Part shown: piece by piece, positions 8,816-17,687 of the stretch
How positions within the stretch are numbered: position 1 is the first letter of the stretch
Layout of the letters: each line of letters opens with the position of its first letter
Assembly (NCBI RefSeq): GCF_033095785.1
Contig: NZ_CP137134.1
Location: forward strand, 2,480,001-2,544,000
Reading direction: 5' to 3'
DNA length: 64,000 nucleotides
From: Nitrosospira sp. Is2
GTDB lineage: Bacteria; Pseudomonadota; Gammaproteobacteria; Burkholderiales; Nitrosomonadaceae
The notes under the pieces: model-generated
Told to the model about the DNA's origin: nothing
The model's input: the letters and a program-made list of their open reading frames with translations, nothing else
Databases searched by the model: none
Made by a program: the position numbers and the translations under genes

Positions 8816-8885
8816 TGACCGAGCTGGTTTAGGACGATGTTCTCTATTTCAACGGAATCACGATAGTAAGAGGAAGGAGTTTATT

Positions 8886-9419
8886 ATGAGGCTAACAACG
8901 AAAGGACGGTTTGCAGTAACGGCGCTGTTGGACCTGGCCATGCAGCGGAGCACCCGTCCGGTGACACTGGCCGAAATCAGCCAGCGTCAGCAAATCTCGT
9001 TATCTTATCTTGAGCAATTGTTCGCGAAATTGCGGCAGCGCGGGCTTGTCGACAGTGTTCGAGGCCCGGGCGGCGGGTATTACATCGCCAAGGATCTCGC
9101 GCAAGTCTCGATCGCCGAGATTATCCTGGCGGTTGACGAACCGATAGACTCCACCCAGTGCAGTGGCAAGGAGAATTGCCACAACGACAAGAAATGCATG
9201 ACGCACGATCTGTGGGTCAAGCTCAATGATCTTATTTTCGATCATCTTGGCGCGGTCAGTTTGAAACAACTGGTCGATGACCAGAAAGCAAGACATGATG
9301 AACGTAAATTGAGAGAGAAGGGCGTAGTCCAGATGCTGGATATGCGCACGGTGATATCTGACAAGACCATGCCCGAAAAGGTAATGCCCGAACGTGAACG
9401 TGCGGTAATTTCCGCCTGA
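8886..9419 (+). CDS. iscR: IscR, Rrf2-family [2Fe-2S]-sensing regulator
   Basis: A 177-residue Rrf2-family regulator that represses Fe-S assembly genes when it carries a [2Fe-2S] cluster. The winged HTH is at the N-terminus (MRLTTKGRFAVTALLDLA; ISLSYLEQLFAKLRQRGLV; RGPGGGY). The cluster ligands Cys92, Cys98, Cys104 and His107 are all present at the E. coli numbering. SD AGGAAGGAG lies just before the ATG. It heads the SUF operon, and two IscR-type boxes cover its promoter, so it very probably represses its own operon. The C-terminal tail after residue 140 is variable and charged. Confidence 0.96.
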   Translation: MRLTTKGRFAVTALLDLAMQRSTRPVTLAEISQRQQISLSYLEQLFAKLRQRGLVDSVRGPGGGYYIAKDLAQVSIAEIILAVDEPIDSTQCSGKENCHNDKKCMTHDLWVKLNDLIFDHLGAVSLKQLVDDQKARHDERKLREKGVVQMLDMRTVISDKTMPEKVMPERERAVISA

Positions 9420-9486
9420 TAAAGCACCCGGCGCAAAACTTTACGTCATTTTGATCGTCCTACGGGGATAGAAACTGGAGACAATG

Positions 9487-9828
9487 ATGGCGATAACATT
9501 AACCGAAAACGCGGCAAAGCAAATCCGTAAACAACTTGCCAAGCGGGGCAAAGGATTGGCATTGCGCATCGGTGTGAAGAAAGTAGGGTGCTCCGGGTTT
9601 GCTTACACATTCGACTACGCTGACGAGCTTCGTCAAGGTGATGAGATTTTTGCGTCTCATGATGCCAGCCTGGTGGTCGATGCCGGTACTCTGGCGTTTC
9701 TTGATGGCTCACGTGTCGATTTTATACGGGAAGGTCTTAACGATTCGTTCCGCCTCGATAACCCCAACATTGACCACATGTGTGGCTGTGGGGAAAGCTT
9801 CAGCCTGAAGGAGCCCGCCAAGGTTTAG
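9487..9828 (+). CDS. A-type Fe-S carrier protein (IscA/SufA family)
   Basis: A 113-residue A-type carrier that accepts Fe-S clusters from the scaffold and hands them to apo-proteins. The three ligand cysteines are present: Cys35 in VGCSGFAY and the C-terminal pair in MCGCGESF. Two adjacent ATGs exist (9484, 9487); the second lies six bases from GGAG and gives the usual MAITLTENAA start. It resembles E. coli IscA more than SufA in my reading, though its operon is SUF-type. It sits between iscR and sufB. Confidence 0.93.
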   Translation: MAITLTENAAKQIRKQLAKRGKGLALRIGVKKVGCSGFAYTFDYADELRQGDEIFASHDASLVVDAGTLAFLDGSRVDFIREGLNDSFRLDNPNIDHMCGCGESFSLKEPAKV

Positions 9829-9924
9829 CCTTGTTTGCGAGTAACGAAGACGGAGGTCGAGAAGCTTTCGATAAAGGACGGTTACCGTGATCATCTTCGA
9901 CGCGAACGATATTGGAGCAATCTC

Positions 9925-11361
9925 ATGAGTGCAGTATTACAAAATCTGGTCAATCAGCCGTACAAGCACGGTTTCGTCACCGACATCGAGTCGGATATTG
10001 CCCCGAAAGGGCTAAACGAAGATATCATCAAACTCATTTCGTCAAAAAAAGGCGAACCGGCGTGGATGCTGGATTTCCGTCTCAAGGCCTATCACCAGTG
10101 GCTCAAGATGGACGAGCCGAAATGGCCAAATGTAAAATATCCCAGGATTGATTTTCAGGCGATCAGTTATTACGCAGCCCCAAAGCCGAAAAAGAAACTG
10201 AGCAGCATGGATGAAGTCGATCCCGAGTTGCTGCGCACGTTCGAGAAACTTGGCGTCCCAATGCACGAGCGCGCCGCGCTTGCCGGGGTCGCGGTCGATG
10301 TAATTTTTGATAGCGTTTCAGTTGCGACGACTTACAAGCAGAAGCTGGCAGAGGTTGGGATTATCTTCTGCTCGATTTCGGAAGCCGTTCAGATGCACCC
10401 GAAACTGGTGAGGCAGTACCTCGGCACAGTCGTGCCGGTGGGAGACAATTATTACGCTGCGCTCAACTCGGCGGTTTTCACGGACGGGACGTTTTGCTTC
10501 ATTCCCAAAGGTGTCCAGTGTCCGATGGATTTGTCTACCTATTTTCGCATCAATACCGAAGAATCAGGACAGTTCGAGCGTACCTTGATAGTTGCCGAGG
10601 AAGGAGCGTCAGTGTCGTATCTGGAAGGATGCACCGCGCCCAAATTCGACACTAACCAGCTCCACGCCGCGGTGGTCGAGCTGATCGCGCTGGATAATGC
10701 CGATATCAAATACTCGACGGTACAGAACTGGTACGCAGGCGACGAAAACGGCTTGGGTGGAATTTACAATTTTGTTACCAAGCGCGGGCTCGCCAAAGGC
10801 GTCAACTCCCGTATTTCGTGGACCCAGGTTGAAACCGGTTCGGCAATTACCTGGAAGTACCCTTCCTGTATTTTGCAGGGAGACAATTCTGTCGGAGAGT
10901 TCTATTCAGTGGCGGTCACCAACAATTATCAGCAGGCGGATACCGGTACCAAAATGATCCATATCGGAAAAAATACTCGCAGCACGATTGTGAGCAAAGG
11001 TATCTCGGCTGGGCATTCGAATAACAGCTACCGGGGGCTCGTCAGGATTGCTCCGACCGCGGCTGGCGCGCGAAATTATTCGCAATGCGACTCAATGCTG
11101 ATTGGTGACCAATGCGGAGCGCACACGTTTCCTTACATTCAGGTCCGTAACCAGGAGGCGAAGGTCGAGCATGAGGCATCCACGTCCAAGATCGGCGAGG
11201 ACCAGTTGTTCTACTTTGCACAGCGCGGGATCGGCAACGAGGAAGCGGTATCGATGATCATAAATGGTTTCTGCAAGGATGTATTTCAACAGTTGCCAAT
11301 GGAGTTCGCGGTCGAGGCGACCAAGCTGCTCGGATTCAAACTTGAAGGGAGTGTTGGATGA
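9925..11361 (+). CDS. sufB: SufB, Fe-S cluster scaffold subunit
   Basis: The scaffold subunit of the SufBCD complex, 478 residues, on which nascent Fe-S clusters are built in the cytoplasm. The frame is open from 9835, but ATG at 9925 follows GGAG (9914-9917) and begins MSAVLQNLVNQPYKHGF, the normal SufB N-terminus. The catalytic cysteine motif RNYSQCDSMLIG and the conserved glutamate in KVEHEASTSKI are present. sufC overlaps its stop by four bases, so the pair is translationally coupled. Confidence 0.97.
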   Translation: MSAVLQNLVNQPYKHGFVTDIESDIAPKGLNEDIIKLISSKKGEPAWMLDFRLKAYHQWLKMDEPKWPNVKYPRIDFQAISYYAAPKPKKKLSSMDEVDPELLRTFEKLGVPMHERAALAGVAVDVIFDSVSVATTYKQKLAEVGIIFCSISEAVQMHPKLVRQYLGTVVPVGDNYYAALNSAVFTDGTFCFIPKGVQCPMDLSTYFRINTEESGQFERTLIVAEEGASVSYLEGCTAPKFDTNQLHAAVVELIALDNADIKYSTVQNWYAGDENGLGGIYNFVTKRGLAKGVNSRISWTQVETGSAITWKYPSCILQGDNSVGEFYSVAVTNNYQQADTGTKMIHIGKNTRSTIVSKGISAGHSNNSYRGLVRIAPTAAGARNYSQCDSMLIGDQCGAHTFPYIQVRNQEAKVEHEASTSKIGEDQLFYFAQRGIGNEEAVSMIINGFCKDVFQQLPMEFAVEATKLLGFKLEGSVG

Positions 11362-12146
11362 TACTCGACGGCAGCAAGACTTTGCTGGAAGTACGGGGAC
11401 TACGGGCTACCGTTGATGGCATTGAGATCCTCAAGGGCATCGATCTCACCGTTAAAAGCGGTGAAGTACATGCCATCATGGGCACCAATGGTTCGGGCAA
11501 AAGCACTTTCGCCAAGGTGCTTGCCGGACACAGCGCGTATCAGGTGACCGGGGGCTCGGTAATATTCGAAGGCCGAGACCTGTTCGATCTCAAACCGGAG
11601 GAGCGTGCCCGTGCGGGCGTGTTTCTGGCCTTTCAATATCCGATCGAGATACCCGGCGTCGCCAATAGTCATTTTTTACGTCTCGCGTATAACACCGTGC
11701 AGGCACAACGCGGAAAGGACGAGCTTGATCCGCTTGAGTTTGAGGATTTTGTACGTGACAAAATGAAACTGCTGGAAATGAATCCAGATTTTCTTGATCG
11801 CGGCGTGAATGAAGGTTTCTCCGGCGGTGAGAAGAAGCGCAACGAGATCTTGCAGATGGCGCTGTTGGAGCCACGGCTGGCGATTCTGGACGAAACCGAC
11901 TCCGGTCTGGACATTGACGCGCTCAGGATCGTGACCAATGGAGTGAACAAGCTGTCCACTGCCGACAACGCCATTGTATTGGTAACGCATTATCAGCGTA
12001 TGCTCAACTACATCGTGCCGGATTTTGTGCACGTGATGCGGGCGGGCCGGATCGTCAAGACGGGTGGCAAGGAGCTTGCGCTCGAACTCGAGACGCGCGG
12101 CTACGACTGGGTTGGCGCCGGGCAGCCTGCCACCGCTGGCGCATGA
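11358..12146 (+). CDS. sufC: SufC, ATPase of the SufBCD complex
   Basis: A soluble ABC-type ATPase of 262 residues that drives conformational change of SufB-SufD. Visible motifs are Walker A GTNGSGKST (about residues 42-50), signature FSGGEKKRNEIL, and Walker B LAILDETDSGLD with the SUF-type sequence DSGLDIDALRIV. It overlaps sufB upstream and sufD downstream, each by ATGA. The family normally lacks membrane segments, as here. Confidence 0.97.
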   Translation: MILDGSKTLLEVRGLRATVDGIEILKGIDLTVKSGEVHAIMGTNGSGKSTFAKVLAGHSAYQVTGGSVIFEGRDLFDLKPEERARAGVFLAFQYPIEIPGVANSHFLRLAYNTVQAQRGKDELDPLEFEDFVRDKMKLLEMNPDFLDRGVNEGFSGGEKKRNEILQMALLEPRLAILDETDSGLDIDALRIVTNGVNKLSTADNAIVLVTHYQRMLNYIVPDFVHVMRAGRIVKTGGKELALELETRGYDWVGAGQPATAGA

Positions 12147-13453
12147 GCATGAGTGCGGTGGTCAGCAACGGCTATCTTAATAGTATCCTTCAGGGGCGGC
12201 CTCAACTGCCGCCCAGTCCCCTGGCCTGGTTTAACCAACTGCGCGCCAGTGCTGTCGAGCGCGCTGGGACGCTGCAGGTTCCGACTACGCGCGATGAGGA
12301 GTGGCGCTTTACCGACATATCTCCGCTCACCCGGCTGTCGTTGCGCCCATCGCACGCACCAGCGCATGCGATAGATGCACGGCATTTTCATCTGGATGAG
12401 GCAGCGATCAGGCTGGTGTTTGTGGACGGGGCGTTCATGCCGGAGTTGTCCAGTCAGCCGGATTTGATGGAAGACAGTGGTCTGGTTGTCACTGATCTGT
12501 CGACGGCAGTAGCGACGCACGCCTCGGTAATCGAGCCACATCTCGGCCGCCTCGCGGGTTTCGAAAACAATTTATTCGCTGCGGTCAATACTGCCTACCT
12601 GCACCATGGAGCGCTGATCATTGCGCCTCGCGACGCCAAGGTACGGAAGCCGGTGCACGTGTTATTCATCGCCACGCAGGCGGGAGCGGCAATCCACCCC
12701 CGGTGCCTATTGATTGCTCAGGCGGGTAGCGCGGTAACAATGGTCGAGGATTACGTTTCCTTGCAGGACGACGCATATGTAACCAACGCGGTGACCGAGG
12801 TTGCTCTTGAGAATAATGCAACGGTTACCCACGTGAGAGTGCAGCGCGATAGCCTGGAGTCATTTCACATCGCAAACTGCGCGGTATCGGTGGCGCAAGG
12901 CGGCTGCTATCGGTCTGTAAGTATCGCGCTTGGCGGGCGTATTTCCCGCTATGACCTGAATGCGACGCTTGCGGCGGAGGGAGCGGAGTGCGTCATCGAC
13001 GGCTTGGCTTTGATAAAAGGCCGCCAGCTCGCCGATACTCATACCTGTATCGATCACGCGAAACCGTATGGTACGAGCCGTCAGTCACATAAATGTATTG
13101 TGGACGGCGCTGCGCACGCGGTATTCAATGGCAAGATTCTCGTGCGCGCGGGAGCCCTGCGTACTGATTCTGCACAATCAAGCCGCAACTTGCTCCTGAG
13201 TGCCAGGGCGCGCGTCGACACAAAGCCACAGCTTGAAATCTTTGCGGATGACGTGAAATGCGCGCATGGTGCGACGGTTGGGCAACTGGATAACGAGGAA
13301 CTTTTTTATCTCAAGAGCCGCGGCCTTACGGAAACTGCGGCACGCAATCTGCTGACTTATGCCTTCGGCGCGGAAATAATCGACCGTATCCCCATTGCTT
13401 CGCTTAAACATCGGCTCGAGCAGACTGTGCTCGAACAGACTAAAAAAACCTGA
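12143..13453 (+). CDS. sufD: SufD, Fe-S cluster assembly subunit
   Basis: The beta-helix partner of SufB, 436 residues, needed for iron entry into the scaffold. The conserved C-terminal motif CAHGATVGQLDNEELFYLKS is present, including the histidine that works at the SufB-SufD interface. The N-terminus has the usual helical region with RDEEWRFTDISPL. It overlaps sufC by four bases and is followed two bases later by sufS. Confidence 0.95.
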   Translation: MSMSAVVSNGYLNSILQGRPQLPPSPLAWFNQLRASAVERAGTLQVPTTRDEEWRFTDISPLTRLSLRPSHAPAHAIDARHFHLDEAAIRLVFVDGAFMPELSSQPDLMEDSGLVVTDLSTAVATHASVIEPHLGRLAGFENNLFAAVNTAYLHHGALIIAPRDAKVRKPVHVLFIATQAGAAIHPRCLLIAQAGSAVTMVEDYVSLQDDAYVTNAVTEVALENNATVTHVRVQRDSLESFHIANCAVSVAQGGCYRSVSIALGGRISRYDLNATLAAEGAECVIDGLALIKGRQLADTHTCIDHAKPYGTSRQSHKCIVDGAAHAVFNGKILVRAGALRTDSAQSSRNLLLSARARVDTKPQLEIFADDVKCAHGATVGQLDNEELFYLKSRGLTETAARNLLTYAFGAEIIDRIPIASLKHRLEQTVLEQTKKT

Positions 13454-13455
13454 CC

Positions 13456-14715
13456 ATGAAGCTCATTGATTCTGCTTTGCAACCGGAATTCACTTCAATG
13501 TTCGACGTTGAACACATCCGTGCTGATTTTCCGATCCTGAAGCTCCAGGTTGAAGGAAATCCATTGGTTTATCTTGATAACGCCGCATCAAGCCAGATGC
13601 CGAAACCAGTCATCGATCGCCTGGTGCGCTACCAGACCAGCGAACATGCGAATATCAACCGCGGAGTACATTATTTATCGGAAACGGCAACAGCGGAATA
13701 CGAGGCCTCGCGCCGCAAGCTGCAGCATTTCATCAATGCGCGTGAGGATCGGGAGGTTATTTTTACCAGCGGCACAACCGATTCGATCAACCTGGTCATG
13801 CACGGCTATGGCCGCAAATATATCCGCGCAGGCGACGAGATCATTCTGACCACGCTCGAGCATCATTCGAACATCGTGCCGTGGCAAATGCTCGCCGAAG
13901 AGAAAGGCGCGAGGATTCGCGTGGTGCCCATCAACGATGCTGGCGAACTTCTTGTCGACGAATACGAGAAGCTTTTTACCGCGCGTACAAGATTCGTTGG
14001 TGTAATGCACGTGTCAAATGCCCTCGGCACCATTAATCCTGTCAAGCAAATGATTAAATTTGCCCACGAGCGGGGCGTCCCGGTACTGGTCGATGGCGCG
14101 CAGGCCGCGCCCCATATGCTGGTGGACGTTCAGGATCTGGATTGCGACTTCTATGCTTTTTCTGGCCACAAGCTGTGCGGACCGACCGGCATTGGGGTAC
14201 TTTATGGAAAGGCTGAGTTACTTGAGCGAATGCAGCCTTACAAAGGTGGCGGGGATATGATTCTGGCGGTGACGTTTGAAAAGACGACATATAATTCCAT
14301 CCCGCACAAGTTCGAGGCCGGCACGCCGCCGATTGCGGCCGCCATCGGCCTCGGTGCGGCGGTTGATTATCTGTCCGCCATCGGCCTGGACACCATTGCG
14401 GCATATGAACTTAAGCTGCTGAACTACGCAACGGAGCAAATATCCCATATACCGGGCATCCGCGTTGTTGGGACCGCCGCAAGGAAAACAGCGGTACTTT
14501 CATTTGTGATGGAGGGGGTGCATCCGCATGACATCGGCACGCTATTGAATCAAGAAGGCGTTGCCGTCCGCACTGGTCATCATTGCGTACAACCGGTGAT
14601 GCTGCGCCTCAAAGTCCCAGCGACAACGCGCGCTTCGTTTGCGTTTTATAACACCATGGCCGAGGTGGACGCGTTTATCTCGGGCATTCGAACTGTGCAA
14701 AAGGTTTTTACGTGA
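13456..14715 (+). CDS. sufS: SufS, group II cysteine desulfurase
   Basis: A PLP enzyme of 419 residues that removes sulfur from L-cysteine as persulfide for SufU/SufBCD. The PLP lysine is in YAFSGHKLCGPTGIGVLYG and the catalytic cysteine in RTGHHCVQP, the short-loop group II form. Start 13456 is two bases after the sufD stop; an internal ATG at 13498 begins MFDVEHIRADFP and would fit the usual family N-terminus equally well. No sufE occurs in the operon; the following sufU is the probable sulfur acceptor. Confidence 0.96.
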   Translation: MKLIDSALQPEFTSMFDVEHIRADFPILKLQVEGNPLVYLDNAASSQMPKPVIDRLVRYQTSEHANINRGVHYLSETATAEYEASRRKLQHFINAREDREVIFTSGTTDSINLVMHGYGRKYIRAGDEIILTTLEHHSNIVPWQMLAEEKGARIRVVPINDAGELLVDEYEKLFTARTRFVGVMHVSNALGTINPVKQMIKFAHERGVPVLVDGAQAAPHMLVDVQDLDCDFYAFSGHKLCGPTGIGVLYGKAELLERMQPYKGGGDMILAVTFEKTTYNSIPHKFEAGTPPIAAAIGLGAAVDYLSAIGLDTIAAYELKLLNYATEQISHIPGIRVVGTAARKTAVLSFVMEGVHPHDIGTLLNQEGVAVRTGHHCVQPVMLRLKVPATTRASFAFYNTMAEVDAFISGIRTVQKVFT

Positions 14716-15197
14716 TGAACTCCAAGTCCCTTTATCAAGAGGTTATTCTCGACCACAATAAAAAGCCTCGAAATTACGGCACGCTGGATAAGGCGACCCA
14801 TCACGCGGTTGGCCATAATCCGCTTTGTGGCGATCATCTCGACATCGAGCTTAATCTAGATGGGGAGCGGATCGACAACATTGCGTTCCATGGTGAGTCA
14901 TGCGCCATCTGCAAGGCGTCTGCCTCGATGATGACGACGGTTGTTAAAGGCAAGACCCGTTCCGACGCGGAGACGTTGATAAAGGAATTCCGCGAGATGG
15001 CTACGGGCACGCTCAACTTAAATGACGGCCATCACTTGGGACGGCTTACGGTATTCGCCGGTGTGCGCGATCTGCCAACTCGCGTAAAATGCGCTATTTT
15101 GCCTTGGCACACGCTGCAGGCGGCGCTGAACTCGGTTACGACTACCTCGACCGAGGCGGAAGATGATCCCATGCACGCCGCGATAGGAGATGCTTAA
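14715..15197 (+). CDS. sufU: SufU, sulfur-transfer protein (IscU-like fold)
   Basis: A SufU-type protein of about 160 residues. It carries the ligand set Cys-x-Asp (LCGDHLDIEL, near residue 38), Cys in HGESCAICKAS, and a late Cys in RVKCAILPWHTL, plus the longer inter-cysteine segment that separates SufU from IscU. In Gram-positive bacteria SufU is a zinc-dependent sulfurtransferase activating SufS; the same role is inferred here. The ATG shares one base with the sufS stop (TGATG); a GTG three bases earlier is less likely. Confidence 0.93.
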   Translation: MNSKSLYQEVILDHNKKPRNYGTLDKATHHAVGHNPLCGDHLDIELNLDGERIDNIAFHGESCAICKASASMMTTVVKGKTRSDAETLIKEFREMATGTLNLNDGHHLGRLTVFAGVRDLPTRVKCAILPWHTLQAALNSVTTTSTEAEDDPMHAAIGDA

Positions 15198-15252
15198 AGA
15201 TTTCTGACGAGCTCCACAGGACTTGTTCAGAGCTCCCCTGAAGGAACTGGAA

Positions 15253-15813
15253 ATGCCTAAAATAGCTGAAATCGAGGGTACCCCGAACCGGAACGCGTTA
15301 AAGTTCATTCTGAAGGAACCGCTGACCTGGGGGGTGACGCGCTCATACGATAATGCCGAGCAGGCGCTGGGCGATCCGCTTGCTGAGGCGCTATTCGATA
15401 TAGACCACGTGACCAACGTATTTTATGTCGATCGCTGGATCACGATCACCCAGGATGGCGGGGCAGACTGGCAGGATCTGGCGCGTGAAGTGGCCGATCC
15501 GATCCGCGCTGCGCCTGCGGCAGATGCGCACTCAGCCGCTACAGTCGCGGCCGCCGGGACTGCGATCGCTGGATTAAGTCCCGAGGACCAGAAACGCCTT
15601 GATGCGATCAACGAAATGCTCGACGAGGAGATACGCCCCTACCTGCAAAACGACGGCGGCGATCTCCATGTCCTTGCTCTGGATGGCAACAAGCTCAGCG
15701 TTCATTACCAAGGGGCGTGTGGCACCTGTCCCAGTTCGATCTCAGGCACGCTCAGGGGTATTCAGAATATGCTAAGGGCGATCGAACCAGAAATCGAGGT
15801 TGTTGCGATGTAA
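15253..15813 (+). CDS. Nfu-type Fe-S carrier with N-terminal Nfu domain
   Basis: A 186-residue protein with two parts. Residues 1-85 form an N-terminal Nfu/HIRIP5-like domain (GTPNRNALKFIL, ADPLAEALF-type motif GDPLAEALFDIDHVTNVFY). Residues about 110-186 form the NifU C-terminal domain (EEIRPYLQNDGGDL) with the cluster-binding CGTC. ATG at 15253 is preferred to an upstream TTG at 15223 because it gives the standard N-terminus. It probably delivers [4Fe-4S] clusters and is the last gene of the SUF operon. A 42-residue Ala-rich linker joins the domains. Confidence 0.92.
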   Translation: MPKIAEIEGTPNRNALKFILKEPLTWGVTRSYDNAEQALGDPLAEALFDIDHVTNVFYVDRWITITQDGGADWQDLAREVADPIRAAPAADAHSAATVAAAGTAIAGLSPEDQKRLDAINEMLDEEIRPYLQNDGGDLHVLALDGNKLSVHYQGACGTCPSSISGTLRGIQNMLRAIEPEIEVVAM

Positions 15814-15846
15814 TATAGCGCTTCGATTCGTGCTCACACGCTATAT
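15813..15846 (+). terminator. Hairpin after the SUF operon
   Basis: An 8-bp stem ATATAGCG/CGCTATAT (15813-15820 and 15839-15846) with an 18-base loop, beginning at the nfu stop codon. No U-run follows, so it is at best a weak terminator or an mRNA 3'-end stabiliser. Confidence 0.35.
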
Positions 15847-16096
15847 AAATATTCCCCGTACTTTTCGGCTCCAATGATTGGATGAGTTGGCGGAACCTGC
15901 AGAGCGTCGCATAATTGTTCAAAAGCTTTGCGGCGCTCTGTTCAGCTCAGCTGCAAGCGGGATAATGCCTGTATCGGCAGTCCTCCAGCGAGCAGCATTT
16001 GCGGGCTGGCTGGAAAGTGCGCTTGGATACGTCTTGTGGTCGCCTCTGACGCGCAGCCGGATGAACTAGTCAGTCTTTCCTGTCTAAATTAACCAG

Positions 16097-16507
16097 ATGC
16101 TCTGGGTCAAATCCTTCCATATTATTTTCGTCGTGGCCTGGTTTGCGGGCCTGTTTTATCTACCGCGGCTGTTTGTTTACCATGCTACAACCAGCGATTC
16201 GCTCGGTCTCGAGCGTTTCAAGGTGATGGAGCGCAAACTCTACTATGGCATAATGACGCCGAGTGCTGTGTTGGCAGTGGCGTTGGGGCTGTGGCTGTGG
16301 CTGGGTTACGGCATAACGGGCGGTTGGCTTCATGCCAAACTGGTACTCGTGTTAATACTAGTCGCATATCACCTGTACTGTGGAAGACTTCTTGCCGATT
16401 TCAAGCATGATCGCAACCGCCACGGGCACGTTTATTACCGCTGGTTTAACGAAATCCCAGTCCTGATTCTGATCGCGGTGGTCATACTGGTAGTGGTAAA
16501 GCCGTAA
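16097..16507 (+). CDS. hemJ: HemJ-like protoporphyrinogen IX oxidase (membrane protein)
   Basis: A 136-residue membrane protein with four predicted helices. The first (VKSFHIIFVVAWFAGLFYLPRLFVYH) carries the conserved histidine and arginine of the HemJ/UPF0093 family, and WLHAKLVLVLILVAYHLYC carries the conserved lysine. HemJ oxidises protoporphyrinogen IX to protoporphyrin IX in many proteobacteria lacking HemG and HemY. hemE lies 2.6 kb downstream, which fits a tetrapyrrole role. The 283 bp before it holds no convincing gene. Confidence 0.88.
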   Translation: MLWVKSFHIIFVVAWFAGLFYLPRLFVYHATTSDSLGLERFKVMERKLYYGIMTPSAVLAVALGLWLWLGYGITGGWLHAKLVLVLILVAYHLYCGRLLADFKHDRNRHGHVYYRWFNEIPVLILIAVVILVVVKP

Positions 16508-16586
16508 AAATTTATTTCACCTTATCCTGGCTTCGCCAAGCATAACTCATTAAGAGCCACACTGCGGAGCCATTCCGGTTCGCGCC

Positions 16587-17687
16587 ATGAAGACGATTAC
16601 GGTTAACCTTACTCCCGCGCCGAGCGAGCGCAGCTACCCGATACATATCGGTAGCGGTATCTTGAGTCAGCCTCAATTTATCTCGCGCCATCTGACGCAG
16701 CAGCGCGTCGCAATCGTGTCCAATGCCACGGTGGCCCCCCTTTATATGGGACGGTTGCGTGCCAGCCTTGGTGCTCAAGGGGTTACATCGGTCCCTATTA
16801 TTCTCCCCGACGGGGAAGAATATAAAAATTGGCAAACACTAAACTGCATATTCGATGCTCTCCTGACGAACCGGTGCGAACGCAGCACTGCTGTCCTGGC
16901 TTTAGGAGGCGGCGTTGTTGGTGATTTGACCGGATTTGCCGCGGCGTCATATCTGCGCGGTGTTCCTTTTATCCAGATTCCCACGACGCTTCTGGCGCAG
17001 GTTGACTCGTCGGTCGGCGGCAAGACCGGCATCAATCATCCCCTTGGCAAGAATATGATCGGCGCTTTTTATCAGCCGCGTGCAGTCCTGGCAGACATCG
17101 AAACGCTGAATACCTTGCCGGATCGGGAGTTGCACGCGGGCATTGCCGAGATTATCAAATACGGCCTCATCCGCGACCCCGTCTTCCTGGAGTGGATTGA
17201 GGCCAATATGCAAGGGCTGTTAGCGCGGGATGCGGTGATTCTGGTGGAAGCCATCGAGCGCAGCTGCGCAAATAAGGCCGAGGTCGTGGCGGCGGATGAG
17301 CGTGAAAGCGGTATGCGCGCGCTGCTGAACCTGGGGCATACATTCGGGCACGCGATCGAGAATGCGATGGGGTATGGTGTCTGGCTGCATGGCGAAGCGG
17401 TGGCGGCGGGCACGATGCTGGCAGCGAACCTGTCGCATCGAATGGGCATGATCAGTCGCACTGACGTGAAGCGAATCAGGGATCTTTTCGTACAGGCCAA
17501 GCTTCCCGTGATTGCGCCGAATCTGGGCGCGGAAACATATTTGCGCCTGATGGGACTGGATAAGAAAGTCGAGGCGGGGAAACTGCGTTTTGTATTACTC
17601 AAACGCATTGGCGAGGCTGAGGTTCGGGGGGACGTACCCAGCAGCCTGCTGATTAAAACTCTTGCTGAATGCACAGCCAATGCTTGA
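16587..17687 (+). CDS. aroB: 3-dehydroquinate synthase
   Basis: The second enzyme of the shikimate pathway (DAHP to 3-dehydroquinate), NAD- and metal-dependent, 366 residues. Motifs: NAD-binding GGGVVGDLTGFAAASYLRG, substrate-binding QVDSSVGGKTGINHPLGKN (split around residue 140), and zinc ligands in LGHTFGHAIE and WLHGEAVAAG. The usual partner aroK is not upstream; hemJ is instead. The dgt start overlaps its 3' end by eight bases, as in several betaproteobacteria where aroB-dgt are coupled. Confidence 0.97.
   Translation: MKTITVNLTPAPSERSYPIHIGSGILSQPQFISRHLTQQRVAIVSNATVAPLYMGRLRASLGAQGVTSVPIILPDGEEYKNWQTLNCIFDALLTNRCERSTAVLALGGGVVGDLTGFAAASYLRGVPFIQIPTTLLAQVDSSVGGKTGINHPLGKNMIGAFYQPRAVLADIETLNTLPDRELHAGIAEIIKYGLIRDPVFLEWIEANMQGLLARDAVILVEAIERSCANKAEVVAADERESGMRALLNLGHTFGHAIENAMGYGVWLHGEAVAAGTMLAANLSHRMGMISRTDVKRIRDLFVQAKLPVIAPNLGAETYLRLMGLDKKVEAGKLRFVLLKRIGEAEVRGDVPSSLLIKTLAECTANA

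Noticed and set aside
15878..16069. 63-codon frame between nfu and hemJ
   Set aside because: No SD, no recognisable domain, composition unlike neighbours; treated as intergenic.
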